Source: Curvularia sp. ZM96 (taxonomy: Eukaryota > Ascomycota > Dothideomycetes > Pleosporales > Pleosporaceae). Taken from it: 64,000 nt of DNA. The stretch lies in assembly GCA_022457065.1 (NCBI GenBank), contig JAJGBQ010000003.1, positions 5,010,820 through 5,074,819 on the forward strand. The letters are read 5' to 3'. Position 1 is the first letter of the stretch; the number at the start of each line of letters is the position of its first letter. The notes beneath the pieces are model-generated. The model did no database searches. It saw only the letters and a list, made by a program, of their open reading frames with translations, and had not been told where the DNA came from. Positions 12,373 through 23,499 of this stretch are shown here, piece after piece. The position numbers and the translations under genes were made by a program.

Positions 12373-12894
12373 ATGGGTCAAGACTGGGAAGCTTGTCTCG
12401 AGATTGTACTCCGGACGTGTGCTATTTTATACACAAAGGAGATGTTCTTCTGCAGAGATTGGCCTAGAGACTTGAGTGGTTACTTTGTCCCGCTCAGTTT
12501 TATTCTTAGGCACCTCAAAGCTATTTGCCGTTGCCATGGCAGAAAGAGTCTTGAAGTTGACGGAGCTGGCTCACGTATTGACCCTCTTTCTAACTGCCAA
12601 GAAAACGAACTCGGCAAGTTGATGAAGCCTGTGTTGATATGGACCTGCTTGTTTGCCAATGCAGGATCTCTTAAAGCAAATCAAAGCGAGGACCATTCTG
12701 GATCGGACCAATATGATCGCTCCATCTACCGAGACTGCATTGCTGACGTCGTCGGACTGGCAGTAGAAGACGTTGATACCATGTCGAAAGATGACTTGGT
12801 ACTGTGTCGGCTAGTTGATTTGCGACATATCATTGGCCCGGAGTGGGATGATCGAATCGGGTTGAAAGACCTCCTCGAAAGGACCCTCCCTTAA
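12373..12894 (+). CDS. Hypothetical protein, possibly a 3' remnant of a larger gene
   Basis: An open frame of 173 codons from the first ATG, with a balanced composition and no low-complexity sequence. Distinct stretches are KPVLIWTCLFANAGSLKA and DDLVLCRLVDLRHIIGPEWDDRIGL near the C terminus. This end style vaguely resembles the C termini of fungal transcription-factor-domain proteins, but I see no Zn2Cys6 motif and do not name a family. The frame opens only 15 nt before the ATG, so an upstream exon may be missing or lost. No frameshift or RIP stops are present. Confidence 0.42.
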   Translation: MGQDWEACLEIVLRTCAILYTKEMFFCRDWPRDLSGYFVPLSFILRHLKAICRCHGRKSLEVDGAGSRIDPLSNCQENELGKLMKPVLIWTCLFANAGSLKANQSEDHSGSDQYDRSIYRDCIADVVGLAVEDVDTMSKDDLVLCRLVDLRHIIGPEWDDRIGLKDLLERTLP

Positions 12895-13784
12895 GAAAGT
12901 GCCGATATCTAAGACAGAGCTTAGAAGTACTAGCAATCTATCAAATGCAAAGCCGTTATAATGCTTTATTTTTTGTGTCAGCTATCTACTTGGGTGACCA
13001 TGAAGAATCAGTCCAAATCCACCGAAAGCCCTCGAAGTCAGCAGCTCCCTACGCTGAAGCGATAGCTTAACAATTATCTAATGTGCATTCCATAGCTACT
13101 CGTTAGAAAGGCATATATCTGTCGCTGTCTACGTTTTCGAGTAAGATTCTTTTGTTCTACAGCAATATCCTGACAATATCTAGATAATTCCCCACAACCA
13201 CTGTAAGGAACAATGACGTCGATCATTGCCTTTTTCTGATCGATTAACCTGAATTCAGCAACAGTACTGACTGGTTGCGACAGTATTGACTGGTTGTTAC
13301 TCTATTATTGTATGTTGTTCTGATGTAGACGCACATTCTCGTGCGTTTTCCGCTGTTACTTCAAATGTTATGTTCTACTGTTCCAAGCATCAGTATAGAT
13401 TGTACTGAGGTATCATGACCACGCAGGTCTTGCAGCCGTTGATCTGGGACGTATGGCTATCTACGTCTTGTATTTTTATGTTTTGTTCCTGTCTAGATGA
13501 GAGCCTCTACCCAACCTCTAGGTAAGCACACCATGGTGGTGCCTACTACATTCAGTATGAACTAATATCATGTGCGCGCCGGCTCTTTCCGAGCCTCACA
13601 ACTGCTACGAAAACTTTGGAATGAGTTTGTATTTGTTTCGATCCATACAGAACAATACTCCTATCAAGATAAACATAATATTCGGGGCTGGCAATGGACA
13701 TGACCATAGTGGCCGGGATGTCTCGGGAAGTAACTACAGGGTCTATTTTAGGCGTTGTGTGTACGAGCTGGCACCGCCCTCGTA
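12895..13784. other. Gene-free stretch between convergent genes
   Basis: Only short overlapping ORFs, some of them antisense to the neighbouring epimerase gene. No repeat or RNA gene is seen. Confidence 0.4.
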
Positions 13785-14759
13785 TCAATGCTGGGATGCA
13801 AAAGCGGCAGCGTAACGGTCCATATCTGCCACATAACCGCCCAGCCTTGTCGGCTCCCAACCCAGCAGTTGCTTTGCACGGGCAGATGATCCACGCATGG
13901 TGGTACTCATCGCCTCCGCGAACAAGTCGTCACCAGGCCCTACCAGATCAACACGACCTCGATATCCCCAATGGGAAGCTAGAGCTGTGAAGATGTCAGA
14001 CATGCTTTCCTGGCTTGTCACAAGATCGAAGATAGGGTAGACGGAGCTGCTGTTGATCAACGATAGCTTCTCAATGGCCTTCTGGAAACCAGTAGCGACA
14101 TCATCGACATGAACAAGGCCTGGCTTGGCGTCGAAAGCCAGGGGAATCTGGATGGAGTCCGAGGTGCCGCTTCTAGCTGCTTCGAGGAGCGGGAGCAAAA
14201 ACGGTGTCCAAATCGTACCCTCATAGCCGTAAATCAGCGCGGGCCGCAAGATGGCAACATCGAGGGTATCGGTCGAGGCGAGGATGGACTTCTCAAGCTC
14301 AACGCGCCACGCAACAAGACGTCTTGGTGGGGTGGCAGTGCTAAGGCCGACAACGTCAAGATCGTTCACAGGCTTCTCATCAGACCCATGAACCCAGGTG
14401 CCGGAGCAGTAGATGAAGCCCAGCTTAGGGGACTTGTGGTAGCCAGAGGCCCTGCAGCTGTCCAGTCGTTCCTTGCCAAGCTTCTTGATCTCGTCTAGGA
14501 ACTTCGCCGAGTCGGCGTTGGCTCCACCCACGTCCACGACGGTGTCGATGTGATGATCGCGGATAGCGTCTACATACGCCGAAGGTTCGTTTGCAGGGTC
14601 GGTGCAGAGGACCGGAGTGATTTCAGCAAGGGCAAGGGACTCGGCTTTGGCCTTGCTACGAGCGATCCCGTACACTTGGTCCTGACCGTGACGAACAAGC
14701 GTTTCTGCAAGCCGCTTGCCGAGATAGCCTGTAGCACCGATAATGAGGACTTTTGGCAT
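13785..14759 (-). CDS. NAD(P)-dependent epimerase/dehydratase-like oxidoreductase (extended/atypical SDR)
   Basis: An intact single-exon ORF of 324 aa. The N terminus is a Rossmann dinucleotide-binding motif (VLIIGATGYLG, residues 4-14; GxxGxxG). Further marks of the extended/atypical SDR group are HHIDTVVDVGGAN (~70-82), FIYCSGTWVHG (~113-125), AILRPALIYGYEG (~170-182) and the C-terminal substrate part ending in a GWEPTRLG block, typical of NAD-dependent epimerase/dehydratase or NmrA-related proteins. The classical YxxxK catalytic pair is not obvious, so it may be an atypical reductase or a regulatory NAD(P) binder. The start ATG directly precedes the Rossmann strand. The promoter is to the right (14760-15379). 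No decay. Confidence 0.87.
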   Translation of the reverse strand: MPKVLIIGATGYLGKRLAETLVRHGQDQVYGIARSKAKAESLALAEITPVLCTDPANEPSAYVDAIRDHHIDTVVDVGGANADSAKFLDEIKKLGKERLDSCRASGYHKSPKLGFIYCSGTWVHGSDEKPVNDLDVVGLSTATPPRRLVAWRVELEKSILASTDTLDVAILRPALIYGYEGTIWTPFLLPLLEAARSGTSDSIQIPLAFDAKPGLVHVDDVATGFQKAIEKLSLINSSSVYPIFDLVTSQESMSDIFTALASHWGYRGRVDLVGPGDDLFAEAMSTTMRGSSARAKQLLGWEPTRLGGYVADMDRYAAAFASQH

Positions 14760-15379
14760 TTCGAACTATTGTTATTGCTTTGGCAGGCAAAAGAGAAGAA
14801 GAAAAATGGATTAAGTAGTAGTTTAGATTGGAGGATCCTCTTTCTGGCAATATCTGAGTCCTGTCGATGCATATATACCCGAACTTAAACGTCATGACTA
14901 AGTTGCCTTGCTATAGCTATTATCTCCGAACGGACTTTACGGCAACAGATCTCTACACCATCTCCCGGCATTATGGATTTCGTTATGGCTAAACCCGAGT
15001 CATAAGCCCGATTCGTAGGCCCAGTTGAACGTACATTAGCAGACTGACAGTTGAGACGATCGTTAAGAATAATAACGACAATGTTCATGCAGCAATAACA
15101 AATGACAATACCTTATAACGAGCTGCGAGAATAACTATCACCTCCTATGAAGCTCAACACAAATCGTGCACGCAGGCCTTTTTATGTCCAACTTCTTACG
15201 TTGCTCTGGGAAACAGTAAAGATTCAGCGTTGCTCTTTTGTTTCATGTTTTTCAACACGACAATCTTCTGGTTTTGTGATCCGTATGAAGATGAAACTCT
15301 TTGCCGGACACAAGACCCCACCTTGCCGCTTTCAGTGTGGCGTTGCCTTCCCAGGTAGGCTAGCGTTGCGCGTAACCCC
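14760..15379. other. Upstream region of the epimerase gene; no gene seen
   Basis: Small ORFs only (e.g. 15147-15389, + strand), without motifs. It lies 5' to the leftward epimerase gene and 3' to the leftward WD40 gene. Confidence 0.4.
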
Positions 15380-16362
15380 TCACTGGTAGTCAGCCACGGA
15401 GCTGACAGGGTCTCTGTGGTCTGTAAGCACGCTCACATCCCAGATACTTGCGGTGCCGTCGCATGATGCCGACGCCAGCCGAGTCGAGTCATGCGATAAT
15501 GCTACTGTAGTAATCCAGCTGTGGTGGCCCTTCAGCGTTTCCAAGCAAGATCCACTATTAGTATCCCAGATGTATACAGTGTTGTCTCTCGACCCGGAGG
15601 CCAACCAGGTTGAGTTATGCGAGAAGACTACTGAAGTAAGCCATCCGTAAGGACCCTCGATTGTTTTTAGACAGGCACCGCTACTTGCGTTCCAGATCTT
15701 GAGAGTCCCGAATTGTCCTACTGACGCCAGTCGAGTTGAGTCATGGGAGAAAGCTACAGAATTGACACGGCCGGCATGGTCCGTCAATGTCCCTGAAAAG
15801 GTGCACTATCCAGATCCCAAATCTTAACGGTGGTATCCCTTGACGCCGACGCTAGTTGGGTCGAGTTTTGTGGAAAGACAACAGAGTAGACAGATTTTAT
15901 GTGGCCCTTCAATGTGTGCACAAGCCTGCTACTGCTCATCTCCCAGATTTTGACGGTGCAGTCGTCTGACGCTGATGCCAGGAGAGTCGAATCGTGCGAA
16001 AATGTTACTGAATTGACGCATCCATCAGGATGTGCCTCAAATGCCAACAGACACCCGCCGCTGCTCACATCCCAGATCCTGATTGTCCTATCTACCGATG
16101 CCGACGCTAGCCAGGTCGAGTTGTGCGAGAAGGCTACCCAGGTAACAGCTTCGCTGTGGCATTGGATCGTCTGCAGGCAGAAACCGTTTGCATCCCAGAT
16201 CTTGACAGTTCCATCACTTGACGCCGACGCCAGCAGAGTCGAATCGTGTGAGAAAACTGCGCAGTTGATATCTTGGCCATAGTGCTCAAGGGTCCACAAG
16301 CATGGGCTCTTATCGCTCGTCATGCTTTTGGGTCGCTTTTCTGCTTCTTCCGAAGCTTCCAT
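15380..16362 (-). pseudogene. Seven-repeat WD40 protein split by one frameshift
   Basis: Two minus-strand ORFs (16362-15784 and 15787-15380) overlap by four bases and together encode exactly seven WD40 repeats, enough for one closed propeller. Repeats 1-4 are in the first ORF, 5-7 in the second. Each carries the pattern VxFSHDSTxLASASxDxTVKIWD with the GH-like start (TLKGH, TIQCH). The frame is lost inside repeat 4-5 just after DSAPFQG, by the equivalent of one missing base. The repeats are very alike, the style of WD40 tails of fungal NACHT/NLR-type incompatibility proteins. No NACHT domain is upstream: translation starts 27 codons before repeat 1. Either a detached NLR tail or a small stand-alone propeller, now probably inactive. 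Confidence 0.82.
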
Positions 16363-16796
16363 GCGTGCCTCAAGCAGTATAAATACAGAAGACTGACAGA
16401 CTCAGCTTTTAGCTTTGACATTGTTAGCTATATGACTGAAGATTGCAAATAGATTCAGGGTATTTATCCTAGCGCTAACACTAGTAAAATAAAGTTTTGT
16501 AGGTCTTTGTCTTGAACTGGCTCTAAAAAAAACCAAAAGCCAGGTAAGATATGCTGCTTAGAGAATAAGCTCTACGTACAAGGAAAGACAAGGGAGTCCT
16601 AAAAATAGTGGGCGCTGAAGCAACGGAAATTCTAGTAAGCGTCTAAATGCTATCCTCGTTTAGTTTAGGGGTATAGAGAAGACTGCTATGAGGATTCAGG
16701 TGTGGGGGTGGCAGATTGTGAGGGTATTTCTAGGATGGCAAAAAAATCCGAAAGATGTATAAGAGATCTCTTCATCGAGGTAATTGATCGTCTCTG
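16363..16796. other. Gene-free stretch upstream of the WD40 gene
   Basis: Ends at the Tc1 element's TA target site. Nothing coding is seen. Confidence 0.4.
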
Positions 16797-16798
16797 TA

Positions 16799-18297
16799 CG
16801 GAGGTGACTGTCAAAAGTTCTTGCTAGCGCCAAACTAGCGGCGGAGCTATCGGGCCGACTGTCTTGGCAACTTTACGAGAATTTTTGAAGCTGGTGATAG
16901 CTACTATACTCATATTTTATGGTGTTTTTGATCTACCATGGCTCCAAATACGGATATATCTACTCGTGCCTTAATTGTAACTCTAAAATCACCTTTTGGT
17001 GGCAAGTCTACGGCCTATATTGCGGCGATTACGGGTATTTCCTCACGTACAATTGACTTAATCTATGGTAGAGCTTGCCAGCGAGGCTTTGAGCCGAACG
17101 CGCCTACGATTAAGATTCTACCTGAATACCTTGAAGATGCCCCACGAGCAGGACGTCCTCGCAAATAAGAAGCTGTCCATGAAGCTACTCTTGAAAAAGT
17201 ACGCCGCGATAGATATGGGCGAGAGAAGAGCTGTGCTGATATAGCGGGTGACCTTAGTACTCACGGGTACGACGTCTTGGCCACTACCGTATGGAGAGTC
17301 CTTCGAGTAGCTGGATACAACAAGACAAAGCCAACGAGGAAGCCTAGGTTAACATAGAAGATGAGGCAGGACAGACTTGACTAGTGTCTTGCTCGTAAAG
17401 ATTAGACACTAGAAGATTAGAAGAATATTATCTGGACGGACGAGACTTCTATCGTACTTAACCATCGACGTGGCGGCTACCGTGTCTGGCGACGCCCGGA
17501 CGAAGTCTTTACTAAGTCTGTTATTCGAGAGCGGTAGAAGGGATACTCTGAGTTCATGTTCTGGGGCTGCTTTACCTACGACTCTAAGGGCCCCTGCCAC
17601 GTCTGGAAACCTAAGACTGCAGTAGAGAAACGAGAGGCAGCCCGTAAGATTGAAGAGCTAAATGAGATACTAGAGCCACAAATAAGAGAGTAGTGGGAGC
17701 TTATATCTGGCATGAAACGGATAGGATTACGTAATAAGCCTGGCAGGTCTCCACAATGGAGATAGACAAAAGACATAGGTAAACTAACACGTGAGACTAG
17801 TAAGGGAGGGATTAATTAGTGGCGCTATTAGACTTAAGTCTTGATCCCTAAGCTTATCCCCTTTGCAAAGGAGTGCTAAAAAGAGCGTCTACATACTCTA
17901 GTTTAAGAGGATAAAGCTCCTTCGCATACTTATCACGCCTAGAGGGCTGTATATCGAATAGCAGCAGTAGATTAACTCCCTTAGCTAGGTAACTCGCTAG
18001 ATCTAAACGCTATTAAAGCAGCGTGGCCCTGGCTTAAAAGAAAGACAACACGTAAAGGCGCACCTAAAAGTAGAGCAGAGGGGACAAAGGCTTGGCTTAG
18101 CGCCTGGGAGGAGCTACCTCAACACCAAATACAAGCTTAGATAGAGCGGATCCTATTTCATGTTCAAGAAATTATTCGACTTGATGGCGGCAATGAGTAC
18201 AAAGAGGGGCGGCGGGAACGATCTACATAGGCGTCGGCAGTATTTCGGTAGTAATCAATGTACCCCTGTCAGCAAGAACTTTTGACAGTCACCTCCG
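16799..18297 (+). mobile_element. Tc1/mariner-type DNA transposon, complete ends, RIP-inactivated
   Basis: The ends are a perfect inverted repeat: reading in from each TA dinucleotide (16797-16798 left, 18298-18299 right) 27 nt plus the TA are exact reverse complements (CGGAGGTGACTGTCAAAAGT...). The TA on both sides is the expected Tc1/mariner target duplication. The 1,499-bp size fits a one-gene element. Coding is on the plus strand. Confidence 0.93.
16938..18230 (+). pseudogene. Tc1-family transposase, RIP-killed
   Basis: The first 76 codons from the ATG at 16938 are open and contain a helix-turn-helix region (STAYIAAITGISSRTIDLIY) and PRAGRPRK, the usual DNA-binding linker. A TAA follows, and several further in-frame TAG/TAA codons stand where CAG, CAA or TGG would be expected. 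Downstream in the same frame are a first-Asp block (WTDETSIVLNHRRGGYRVWR) and an end block resembling DLNxIExxWPWLK with one substitution. Damage is by transitions, not indels, because the frame holds to the stop at 18228-18230. It cannot make transposase. Confidence 0.85.
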
Positions 18298-18299
18298 TA

Positions 18300-19564
18300 T
18301 GCATCGGTCTATTCCGGAAGCTGGGGTTTCCCCTTGGCTCGTCCGTGCGTTACTATGTGTCAGCCCCTACTTAGCTCCGAAGCCTCCGTCAAAATCAGGT
18401 GACTATATGACAAGGGGCCAACTCTCCGCTGTCCAAGAACACAAGGACCAGGATAATCCTCTTACTCACATTTTATTTGCCCCAGCTACAACAAGGACTA
18501 TAATTAGTGTCATGATTATGGTAAGCAGCTTCATCTCTACATCTTTTAATTGGGCGGATTCTGGTCGACCGCCATCTATTTCAACCCACACAGTCGTTGT
18601 TCCAATCAGGGACTAGATTCTTTTCATAAGAGAGCAGCTTAATGTTACGAGTAAAAATATTTATCTCATCTCCAAAACAATTATAGCCTTTGTATTTGCC
18701 TATTTGCTCTTCTACTAGTGCAGTTGAGCTCGAAGACTGAGGATCCTAGCTGCTACCCAAAATCTCCGCGCTAAGGTCGCTCAGGATGAACGTCGAACAT
18801 TCGGATTTAGTTGATATAGATTGTAGCCAACAATCTGGTTTGTAGGAGGTTTCAAGACTCTACGTAAAAGCAATGCATAGGACGGCAGTTTTTCTTCGTT
18901 TTGCCCATCTACCTCCTAGCGGGCCAACTCCACAGAGTACGGAATAACTAGATGTTACATACGATTCAAGCAGTACAGCTTAGTTCTACAGCACAAAATG
19001 AAGAGCTCCGAGATGTGCAATTCGAGGCTCTATTCAACAGTGCCATTGTCCAGCAGAGAGCATGCTATGTGCAATGCGAAACTCGTCCGAGTTATTCGAT
19101 GTTGTTAACAACTGCTAATATAGAACCAACATGCGCTACCTATCACATGCGGACTGAAATTCGTCCAAACACCACGACTTACTGGAGGGGTTTGCGTTCT
19201 GAAGGGAAGCGCGCAAAGCTACCATACAACGTACTAGCGCCTGATTTTACCCTACGCTGACTTCCTATGTGCAAATTATATCTCAGATTGGTTCTAGTCT
19301 GGAAAGGATACGAACACACTGTTTGATGCAGACTTATCTCTGCGCGGATTTAATAGCAGATTAAATCCGTAGAGAAGCATTCTTTCAAAGGACGGGAGTT
19401 AGAAATCTCCACATAAGGCAGTAGGACTCTATTCCACGTTATCCCAAAAATCTTCTATCTATCTAGGCAGATTTTCCCTCAACATCTGCAATTATCCTGA
19501 GAGAAATTGATCACCCTAAATTGATCGTCCTTTTCTGTCCCTTCACAACCACATTCTTCTCATC
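18300..19564. other. Gene-free stretch
   Basis: ORFs at 18299-18616 and 18952-19260 have no recognisable domain and no codon-use support. Nothing else is seen. Confidence 0.35.
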
Positions 19565-19960
19565 ATGTCTGTTAATGTCAAGGTCATTGTTATTACGGGC
19601 GCCGCCTCGAGACAGTCCGCCTCTTCGCCAGTAAAGGCGCGAGGCTTTCAGTGGCGGATGTACAGGAGAAACTGTTGAAAGACCTAGAGACTGAGCTTCA
19701 GCGATCTGGTGCCGAGGTAATGGCCACGGTAATTGACGTTCTGAATGGCGAATCCGTCGATGACTGGATCAAAGCCATTGTTGCTAAATTTGGGAAGCTG
19801 GACGGTACAGCCAATCTTGCCGGTGTTCTAGGACATCAAGGCGAGATGAGTGTTGTTGACATTGACATGCGAACTGGGATTCCATCTTCGACACAACCAG
19901 TCATTGCAAAGCCCATCCTGACGTAACCCAGCGAGGATTCGATGTGGTCGAAGAGGATAC
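19565..19960 (+). pseudogene. Short-chain dehydrogenase/reductase (SDR) remnant
   Basis: The ATG at 19565 begins VKVIVITGAAS, the start of the SDR cofactor fold. The glycine-rich GIG part is then missing and the frame shifts. A second frame continues with LFASKGARLSVADVQEKLLKDLE and proceeds through the next strands (VIDVLNGESVDDWI, GKLDGTANLAGV). A further shift at ~19875 gives a block resembling NWDSIFDT. After that the similarity stops before the catalytic Tyr-Lys segment. So it has a deleted cofactor loop, two frameshifts and a lost C-terminal half. An FabG-like reductase is the likely ancestor. Confidence 0.72.
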
Positions 19961-21606
19961 CTGGGCTGACGTATCATAAAAACAGCCCAAACACGCATCG
20001 CCACCATCTACTCCGCGCACAGTAGTAACACTAAGCTCGAAGACACTACGAACTACCTTCTTCATTAGGCCCATAATGCTGAACACGGTTTGCGAGCCTA
20101 CGATTCCATTGTCGAAGCTCTCCTTGTGGACCACATCCAGGCCGCGAAGGACACGCTGAGAGATAGATCCATACTGTCTTAATTCGAGGGGAAGAGGAGG
20201 TCAATGCCGAATGCCAAGGGCCCTTCATGACACTGAAATTGGGCCTGAACCTCTGCGAGGTATCTTCCAGGGCTGAGGACCTGATCGTCAGATGCGGAGA
20301 GAAGCTCGACTGCCGCTACATGACTGCTTTGCTGAACGACCGCGGAACGCCCGCGTAGTACGTTGAAGTGTTGAGCGTGTTCAAGCATTCTTCTACAGAT
20401 AAATATAGCATGGGTGGAATCTCTTACGAGAATCTGGCCGAGACGCTTTGGAAGAAGGGAGAAGGCTGCGGCGATAGGGTCCACATCATCACTGGTTTCT
20501 TTGGCGACTTTCCTGGGGCATCCTGACCGCGATAGGGCGCGGATGCATAGATCTGTGTGTTGCCCTGATGTATCGCAGCAGGAGAGCTGCAGATTTGGAA
20601 AGAGGTTGGTGGTATCTTCATAGCCAACCCGCACAAGGTACCTGCAGCGCGACTCTTCTCTTCCATTATCCTATCTGAGGCATCTGAATTAATCTTTGAT
20701 AGTTCCGAAATCATTCACCCCTTAAGCATGGAGCAGTTCATCCGCGCCAGCATCACCATCTGCATCAGGCCATCAGCTTTCTGGTTCATTCGCACGGCTC
20801 TATCCACACGTCGCCCACCAAGTCGGCCGGCCTCTTCCGCACCTGCTTCTCTAGCCTACTATTTGCCTTGCAACTCCTGAAACGCCCCACCGCCGTCACC
20901 GTCAAGTATAATGGTATAGTGCTTAACGTGCACAGCAATACGCACACGCGTGTCCACGGCTTTCTCGTTAACATCTTCAGCATCTGGGCCGCTGGCGTCT
21001 TTGTTGACCTTATCTCCTCCTCTGAAGTTAATGTTTTGATGGCTCTGCATTCAGAATCTATACTTACGGGTGTCTTGTTCTCTGATACTAACGCCAGCTT
21101 ACCGTCTGGAGCGAACATCAAATCTGTGTTGAACAATAGGTAAAATCATCCACTAGCACATTTTACGACAGCTTTGCGCTACTTGCCATGGCGGTTTCAA
21201 GCCGAGGTACACCGCAGGGGCTTTGCACATGGGTTGACATCAGATTGCGTGGACAAATTAGGGCTAGTCTTCCATCGGAGGTTAGTCCCTTCTGGGACAA
21301 ACCATATTTCTTCCTGCAACTTGCCTTGAATTTGAAAGTGCGCAGCATGCTAGTACGTAAGGCACATTGATCCGGCCTGTCCTAAAAATTTATCGCGAGT
21401 GTCCTCATTCGAGGCACTGTCCAAGGCAACCTTAGTCAACGGAGTCTAGTCTCCTTCTAGGAATTAATCCTACCTTATACGGTTATCAAACTCAAAGCAA
21501 CTTTATGACTTCTGAAACTGTGCGGCGAAGCATGCATTTGTTATGATAGTTAAAAGACCGCTTTATAAGAATAGGAAGGCGCTCCATTCCTTGTCCTCAT
21601 CCAATC
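19961..21606. other. Degenerate DNA, no gene named
   Basis: Several ORFs of 60-150 codons overlap on both strands. A plus-strand stretch at ~20410-20520 faintly recalls a cofactor- or AMP-binding domain, but it is too broken to name. The right end holds the CYP61 promoter. Confidence 0.35.
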
Positions 21607-23479
21607 ATGACTTCCACAGTCACTAACAACATGGATATTTACTCTGGGCAGAACTATACATTGGTCAACTTGAATACGCAATCCCAATTACTTCTCAACA
21701 GATGGTTCACCTGGCAAACTATGAGCACCTTAATTCTCGCGGTCATAGTGTACGACCAAGGTAATCACGATTGTCCTCACCAAATATGTTGCCTAACGTA
21801 TCTCCCAGTCATTTACCAGATCCGCAAAGGGACCATCGCGGGACCTACTTTCAAGATTCCACTCACTGGTCCTTTCCTCCAAGCTATCTTCCCAAAGTTC
21901 GACGCCTACCTTGCACAATGGGCCAGCGGACCGCTGAGCTGCGTCTCCGTCTTCCACAAGTTCGTCGTCCTCGCTTCCGATCCCGAAATAGCCCACAAAA
22001 TCTTCAAGTCGCCAGGATATGCAGAGCCCTGCCTCGTTCCTATCGCCAGGGATATCATTGGCCATAAAGCGTGGGTGTTCCTGCAAGGACGCGAACATGC
22101 CGAGTACCGACGGGGATTGATGCCGCTGTTTACAAATAAGGCCATCGCGACTTATCTACCCGTACAAGAAACGGTTTTTTCAACGTACTTTGATAGGTTT
22201 GTTGCTGCAAGCGAAGGTAAGTAGCAAATCTATGAGCCCATTCCTACAAAGCGCGAGCATCTCCTACCACTCGTCTTCTCTACCTCCCACCGCTAACCGC
22301 CGCTAGCCAACAACAATCAACCTCGAGAGTTCATGACCCTTTTCCGCGAGATAAACTGTGCCCTCTCCTGCCGAACCTTCCTTGGCTCCTACATCTCCGA
22401 CTCAGCCATCACCAAGATCGCAGACGACTTCTACCTCGCAACCGCCGCCCTCGAACTCGTGAACATACCTCTTTCTATCTATATCCCTTTCACGAAGACA
22501 TGGCTTGGAAAGCGGACTGCCAACGCCGTGCGCGCCGAGTTCGCAAATTGCGCTGCAGCATGTAAAGCCAACATGGCCATAGGTGCAACACCAACATGTG
22601 TGGTTGACCACTGGGTCCTTCAGATGTTCGCATCAAACCAATACCGGGCTCGCATCGCCGCCGGCGAGGCAAACGTCCAGAAGCCTCCTAACCTCATCCG
22701 CGAATTTACGAATGAGGAGATTAGTGAAACGTTGTTTACGTTCCTATTTGCATCCCAAGATGCGTCCAGCAGTGCAACGACGTGGCTCTTCCAGATCCTG
22801 GCCCAACGTCCAGACGTGCTGTCTCGTCTCCGTGAAGAAAACCTTGAGGCGAGGGGTGGCGACAGTAGTAAACCTTTCGATCTTCCTATGCTGGAGAACT
22901 TGACGTACACCACGGCAGTCATCAAAGAGCTCCTTCGCCACCGCCCACCAGTCATCTTCGTCCCCTACCTCGCCACTAAAGCCTTCCCTGTAACGCCTAC
23001 CTACACCGTTCCTAAGGGTAGCATGATAATCCCTTCATGCTATCCTGCACTGTACGTTATCTCTCCTTTCCTCTCCCATCGTCCCTCTTTTACATCCACT
23101 GATTTACCAGACACGACCCAACCGCCTATCCCAGTCCGAACACCTTCGACCCCTCCCGCTGGATAATAGGCGATGCAGCTCAGCACTCAAGGAACTGGCT
23201 CGTCTTTGGCGCTGGGCCCCACGACTGCCTTGCGCGACGCTACGTCCCGCTCACCATGGCTGCTATGGTTGGGAAAGCAGCGTTAGAACTCAACTGGGAG
23301 CATCACGCGACACCTCAATCTGAAGAAATTAGAGTATTCGCCACACTGTTTCCTATGGTTCGTAGTTTCTCTCCTATTTTTCTTTTTTTTTCCGAATGGG
23401 GTTGGAGGTGTGTGAGAGTGGATCCAAGCTGACTTGATACCAGGATGGATGCCAATTAACCTTTAAAAAACGCGCATAG
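21607..23479 (+). CDS. Cytochrome P450 CYP61-type sterol C-22 desaturase (ERG5 paralogue), five exons
   Basis: Exons 21607-21760, 21809-22216, 22307-23051, 23111-23357 and 23444-23479 join in frame to 529 aa; the four introns are 48, 90, 59 and 86 bp with GT-AG ends. The N terminus has a membrane anchor (~residues 35-50), then GPTFKIPLTGPF and WASGPLSCVSVFHKFVVLAS, which are strongly CYP61-like. The I-helix is FASQDASSSATTW (~333-345), ExxR is ELLR (~394-397), and the haem loop is FGAGPHDCLARR with the Cys at ~474. CYP61 introduces the C22-C23 double bond late in ergosterol synthesis, in the ER. Only the fifth exon (12 codons) lies behind a long intron; it restores the family's usual TFKKR ending. 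Position near a telomere suggests a second copy besides the core gene (inference). No decay. Confidence 0.87.
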
Positions 23480-23499
23480 GTTAGCGATAGCTGGGTTAC

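Noticed and set aside
10782..13336. 15-mer GATGTAGACGCACAT occurring at 10782 and 13322
   Set aside because: One or two repeated 15-mers are expected by chance in 64 kb; flanks do not align.
19961..21400. ORFs of 60-150 codons on both strands (e.g. 20179-20634 -, 20786-21136 -, 20868-21143 +)
   Set aside because: Mutually overlapping, no domain, no coherent splice structure; a faint AMP-binding-like impression at 20.4 kb was too weak to report.
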